Source: Steroidobacteraceae bacterium (GTDB lineage: Bacteria > Pseudomonadota > Gammaproteobacteria > Steroidobacterales > Steroidobacteraceae). Taken from it: DNA of 9,907 nt. Made by a program: the position numbers and the translations under genes. Where the stretch lies: NCBI GenBank assembly GCA_013044085.1, contig JABEVI010000202.1, forward strand, positions 1-9,907, read 5' to 3'. The stretch's first letter is position 1. Each line of letters begins with the position of its first letter. Positions 7,153-9,907 of this stretch are shown here, in pieces. The notes beneath the pieces were generated by a model. The model made no database searches. It was not told the DNA's origin and saw only the letters and a program-made list of their open reading frames with translations.

Positions 7153-8643
7153 ATGTTGAAGCCCAGCCTGCAACTACGCATCGGCCAGCAACTGACCATG
7201 ACGCCGCAGTTGCAACAGGCGATCCGCTTGTTACAGCTGCCGGCGCTCGACCTGCAGGCTCACGTACGCGAGACACTCGAGAGCAACGTGATGCTCGAGG
7301 CGGACGATGAGGCGGAAGCCGACTCGTCCACGACCCCGGTGAGCGGTCCCGAAAGCCCCCCCGCCGAGGCCTACGGGGCATCCGAAGTCAAAACCGGCGA
7401 CGGCGAGCGCGCAGCACAAGGCGAGGGCGAAGGTGAGGGCGAAGCGGACGTCGAGATCACCGACGATTCCTGGGGAGACCAGACGAGCGGCCCTTCCGAC
7501 ACCCGCTGGTCGGGCGAGGATGACCGCTCCCTGGATTTCAGCGATCAGCACGCCGCGACCTTGCAGGAGCAACTGATCGAACAGCTCGAGCTTGCGCATC
7601 TGTCGGCGATCGACCTCGCCATCGCGCGGGTGATTGCCGATGCGATCGGCGACGACGGCTATCTGCGCGATGACTTGGAGACGATCCGCGCCAGCCTCCT
7701 GCCTGAAGTCGCGGTGACGCTGGCGGACGTCGAACGGGTGCTCACGGCGGTACAGTCCCTGGAACCGGCCGGCGTCGGTGCCCGCAATCTCGGCGAATGC
7801 ATCGCGCTGCAGTTGCGCCAGCTCGACCCCTCGACCCCGGCCCGCGACATCGCGCTGAAAATTGCGCACGAGCATCTGGACCTCGTCGCCGCGCAACATT
7901 TTGCGCTGATACGCCGGCATTTGCACTGCAGCGAGCAGGACCTCGAAACCGCGCTGGCGCTGGTCCGCTCCTGCCATCCGCGCCCCGGCGCGGCGATCAG
8001 CCCGGGGCGCGCCGAGTACGTCATACCGGACGTGTACGTGCGCCGCACCGACAGCGGTTGGGCCGTCGAGATCAATCAGGCGACGGTGCCACGCGTACGC
8101 GTCAACCAAGGCTTCGCGAACCTGATCTCGCGCTCCGCGGACCACGCGATGCTGCGCACCCAGCTGCAGGAGGCGCGCTGGCTGATGCGCAGCCTGGAGA
8201 TTCGCAATGAGACGATCGTCAAGGTCGCGCGCTGCATCGTCGAGCGCCAGACCCGTTTCTTCGACCGCGGCGAAGAAGCGATGCAACCGCTGATCCTCAA
8301 GGATGTCGCCGACGCGGTCGAAATGCACGAATCGACGATCTCGCGGGTGACGACGGCGAAATACATGCTCACCCCGCGCGGCGTGTTCGAATTCCGCTAC
8401 TTCTTTTCCAGCCACGTCGCGGCCGCCGACGGCACCGAAATGTCCTCGACCGCGATTCGCGCCAAATTGCGCAAGCTGATCGGCCAGGAGAATCCCGACA
8501 ATCCGCTGAGCGATGCGAAGCTCGCGCGGATCCTGTCCGACGAAGGCATACCGGTCGCTCGGCGCACCGTGGCCAAGTACCGGGAAGGAATGCAGATCGC
8601 GCCGTCGAACGAGCGCAAGCGCGCCGCGACGCGCGCCAACTAA
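7153..8643 (+). CDS. rpoN: RNA polymerase sigma-54 factor
   Basis: RpoN directs RNA polymerase to -24/-12 promoters (TGGCAC-N5-TTGC) and needs AAA+ activators to open them. It typically controls nitrogen, flagellar and other functions. The 496 residues show region I (1 to about 48, Gln/Leu-rich, SLQLRIGQQLTMTPQLQQA), a long acidic region II (about 49-130, including GEGEGEGEAD at 90-99), the core-binding region (about 131-330), the helix-turn-helix (about 382-400, LKDVADAVEMHESTISRV) and the RpoN box ARRTVAKYRE (469-478), which contacts the -24 element. An 18-residue basic tail follows. The ATG at 7153 fits the family N-terminus; the next codon, TTG, would give the more common MKPSLQ start. 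There is no clear ribosome binding site, although lptB ends only 21 bases upstream. The lptB-rpoN-hpf order is conserved in gammaproteobacteria. Confidence 0.98.
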   Translation: MLKPSLQLRIGQQLTMTPQLQQAIRLLQLPALDLQAHVRETLESNVMLEADDEAEADSSTTPVSGPESPPAEAYGASEVKTGDGERAAQGEGEGEGEADVEITDDSWGDQTSGPSDTRWSGEDDRSLDFSDQHAATLQEQLIEQLELAHLSAIDLAIARVIADAIGDDGYLRDDLETIRASLLPEVAVTLADVERVLTAVQSLEPAGVGARNLGECIALQLRQLDPSTPARDIALKIAHEHLDLVAAQHFALIRRHLHCSEQDLETALALVRSCHPRPGAAISPGRAEYVIPDVYVRRTDSGWAVEINQATVPRVRVNQGFANLISRSADHAMLRTQLQEARWLMRSLEIRNETIVKVARCIVERQTRFFDRGEEAMQPLILKDVADAVEMHESTISRVTTAKYMLTPRGVFEFRYFFSSHVAAADGTEMSSTAIRAKLRKLIGQENPDNPLSDAKLARILSDEGIPVARRTVAKYREGMQIAPSNERKRAATRAN

Positions 8644-8659
8644 TCGACCCTTGGACGAT

Positions 8660-8665
8660 AAGGAG
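8660..8665 (+). promoter_or_regulatory. Strong ribosome binding site of hpf
   Basis: AAGGAG lies 7 bases before the hpf ATG at 8673. It is the best plus-strand site in the window and contrasts with the weak or absent sites of the preceding genes. This fits a protein that must be made in large amounts relative to its operon partners. Confidence 0.75.
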
Positions 8666-8672
8666 AAACATC

Positions 8673-8993
8673 ATGCAGCTCGATCTCAGCGGTCACCACC
8701 TGGAAATCACTCCCGCGCTACGCGCCTACGTCCTGAAGAAATTCGAGCGGATCTCGCGCCACTTCGAACAATTGATCGACGTGCATTGCGTGCTGACGGT
8801 CGAGAAACTGCGCCACAAGGCGGAAGCCACGCTGATGCTGCGCGGCAACAAAATTCATGCCGAGGCGACCGAGGGCGACATGTACGCGGCCATCGATGCG
8901 CTCGCCGACAAACTCGATCGTGCCGTCAAGAAACACAAAGAGAAGTCGGGCGATCACCACCCGAAAGACGTGCTCAAGAGCCGTTCCGGATGA
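8673..8993 (+). CDS. hpf: Ribosome hibernation promoting factor, short form
   Basis: HPF binds the 30S decoding centre in slow-growing or stationary cells and favours inactive 100S ribosome dimers. The 106 residues match the short-HPF/RaiA family (95 in E. coli); there is no long-form C-terminal dimerisation domain. Family stretches are MQLDLSGHHLEITPALRAYV (1-20), the basic KKFERISRHF (22-31) and EATEGDMYAAIDALADKLDRAVKKHKEK (from about 64), where MYAAID is the typical YASID-like stretch. The basic His/Lys-rich C-terminus (residues 86-103) is consistent with rRNA contact. The gene follows rpoN by 29 bases and precedes rapZ by 19. In E. coli ptsN lies between hpf and rapZ; here it is missing. 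I assign HPF rather than YfiA (RaiA) from the operon position. Confidence 0.94.
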   Translation: MQLDLSGHHLEITPALRAYVLKKFERISRHFEQLIDVHCVLTVEKLRHKAEATLMLRGNKIHAEATEGDMYAAIDALADKLDRAVKKHKEKSGDHHPKDVLKSRSG

Positions 8994-8997
8994 CCTC

Positions 8998-9003
8998 GAG
9001 GAG
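8998..9003 (+). promoter_or_regulatory. rapZ ribosome binding site (decides the start)
   Basis: GAGGAG lies 9 bases before the ATG at 9013, in the 19-base gap after hpf. The same frame is open to 8857 inside hpf, but starts there would add 52 residues unrelated to RapZ, while 9013 puts the P-loop directly at the N-terminus as in the family. Confidence 0.75.
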
Positions 9004-9012
9004 ACCCTGCCG

Positions 9013-9876
9013 ATGCGCCTGATCGTCGTCAGCGGCCTTTCCGGTTCTGGCAAGAGCGTCGCCTTGCACATGCTCGAGGATCTCGATTACTACTGCGTCG
9101 ACAACATACCCGCCGCGCTGCTCAAACCCCTGATCGCGCACGTCGTGCGCGGTTCCGAGGAGATTTATCCGCTGACCGCGGTCGGACTGGATGCACGCAA
9201 TCGAGCGCACGAAATTGAGACGGTTCCGGAGATGATCGCGGACCTCAGGCGCAGCGGCATCCGCTGCGCCATGGTCTACCTGCACGCCAATGACGAGGTG
9301 CTGCTGAAGCGTTATTCCGAGACGCGCCGCAAGCATCCGCTGATGGCCGATGGCGTGAGCCTGCGGGACGCGATCGCCGCCGAGCGCGCCCTGCTCGAAC
9401 CGCTCACGGCGGTGGCCGATCTGACCATCGACACCTCCGGGCTCGGAATGCATGCGCTGCGCGAACTGGTGCGTGAAAGGCTCGATCCGCGAGGCGCGAA
9501 CACGCTGTCGGTGATGTTCGAATCCTTCGGCTACAAGCACGGGATACCGGGCGACGCGGACTTCGTCTTCGACGTGCGCAGCCTGCCGAACCCGTTCTGG
9601 GAGCACGAACTGCGGGGTCTGACCGGCCACGATGCGGCGGTCGCGCGCTATCTGGAAAGCCACGAGGTGGTCGGACGCATGCTCAATGATTTGATCGGCT
9701 TCATCGACCGGCGTCTCGCCGACTCGATCGCCTCCAATCGCCGCTATTTGACGGTGGCGGTCGGCTGCACCGGAGGCCAGCATCGATCGGTCTACATCGT
9801 CGAGCGGCTCGCGGCGCACTTCAGCGGCGTTCACCCGCTGGTGCTGACGCGGCACGATGCGCTGCGCGCCGGCTAG
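9013..9876 (+). CDS. rapZ: RNase adapter protein RapZ (P-loop nucleotide-binding, YvcJ family)
   Basis: In E. coli RapZ binds the small RNA GlmZ, guides RNase E to cut it, and so tunes glucosamine 6-phosphate synthase GlmS and the UDP-GlcNAc supply. The 287 residues match the family (284 in E. coli). The N-terminal P-loop is GLSGSGKS (8-15, K14), followed by DYYCVDNIP (25-33) and RRYSETRRKHPL-like KRYSETRRKHPL (99-110). The C-terminal domain has FESFGYKHGIP (169-179), DADFVFDVRSLPNP (181-194) and GCTGGQHRSV (251-260). The last residues, VLTRHDALRAG, lack the Lys/Arg cluster that ends the E. coli protein and contributes to RNA binding, so the RNA adapter role cannot be assumed. Homologues in many bacteria bind nucleotides or UDP-GlcNAc. 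It is the last gene of the plus-strand train in this window; a hairpin follows. Confidence 0.95.
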   Translation: MRLIVVSGLSGSGKSVALHMLEDLDYYCVDNIPAALLKPLIAHVVRGSEEIYPLTAVGLDARNRAHEIETVPEMIADLRRSGIRCAMVYLHANDEVLLKRYSETRRKHPLMADGVSLRDAIAAERALLEPLTAVADLTIDTSGLGMHALRELVRERLDPRGANTLSVMFESFGYKHGIPGDADFVFDVRSLPNPFWEHELRGLTGHDAAVARYLESHEVVGRMLNDLIGFIDRRLADSIASNRRYLTVAVGCTGGQHRSVYIVERLAAHFSGVHPLVLTRHDALRAG

Positions 9877-9906
9877 CGGCGCAGGGCGCCCGGTCGAGCG
9901 CCGCTA
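9874..9906 (+). terminator. Inverted repeat directly after rapZ, possible terminator
   Basis: TAGCGGCGC (9874-9882) pairs perfectly with GCGCCGCTA (9898-9906) around a 15-base GC-rich loop that itself contains GGGCGCCC. The left arm includes the rapZ stop codon. The window ends one base later, so any T-run is out of view. It may end the operon or may only be GC-rich coincidence. Confidence 0.4.
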
Positions 9907-9907
9907 A

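Noticed and set aside
7411..7450. Short GAGGGCGAAGG-type repeats considered as a repeat element
   Set aside because: They are in-frame codons for the acidic region of RpoN, not an independent repeat.
7231..8415. Long open frame opposite rpoN
   Set aside because: It is the antisense shadow of rpoN in GC-rich DNA; no family resemblance, and rpoN is unmistakable on the other strand.
8857..9012. Upstream start for rapZ inside hpf
   Set aside because: The extension is unrelated to RapZ, while the ATG at 9013 has its own ribosome binding site and the family N-terminus.
8974..9855. Long open frame opposite rapZ
   Set aside because: Antisense shadow; RapZ motifs on the plus strand are complete.

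Overview
The window is an ordinary, gene-dense housekeeping segment from a GC-rich gammaproteobacterium. I base this on gene content and order. An inner-membrane DegS/AlgW protease, LPS export genes (kdsD-kdsC-lptC-lptA-lptB), rpoN, hpf and rapZ in this arrangement, together with ibaG-murA, is the classical gammaproteobacterial neighbourhood. The bc1 genes next to an algW-like protease recall Pseudomonas and related groups. The mla operon, yrbG, ptsN, hprK and npr, which flank or interrupt this cluster in other lineages, are missing. That suggests a deep or rearranged lineage (possibly Xanthomonadales/Nevskiales-like), but I cannot assign a genus.

Layout. Positions 1-813 (minus strand) hold the start of cytochrome b (petB, cut by the window edge) and the complete Rieske iron-sulfur protein (petA), which form part of a bc1 complex operon. 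Positions 931-2106 (plus) encode a membrane-anchored trypsin-like protease with one PDZ domain (DegS/AlgW). It converges on the murA-ibaG pair (2138-3648, minus), and a perfect 15-bp inverted repeat lies at the junction. From 3750 to 9876 (plus) runs one long gene train: kdsD, kdsC, lptC, lptA, lptB, rpoN, hpf, rapZ. The first five overlap at every junction and look translationally coupled.

Function. Most of the window serves the cell envelope. KdsD and KdsC make KDO for the LPS core, LptC, LptA and LptB move LPS to the outer membrane, and MurA commits UDP-GlcNAc to peptidoglycan. In characterised relatives RapZ controls GlmS, which feeds UDP-GlcNAc synthesis, and DegS starts the sigma-E envelope stress response. 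RpoN (sigma-54) and HPF (ribosome hibernation) are global regulators that travel with this locus. PetA and PetB are respiratory.

Non-coding DNA is scarce; no gap exceeds about 120 bases. The two divergent intergenic regions (814-930 and 3649-3749) carry the plausible promoters. I see no mobile element, CRISPR array, tRNA or rRNA, and no convincing undescribed system. The points worth a second look are local: a stop codon sitting in a hairpin loop, a possibly leaderless kdsD, three TTG starts, missing neighbour genes, and a RapZ with a reduced C-terminal basic tail.
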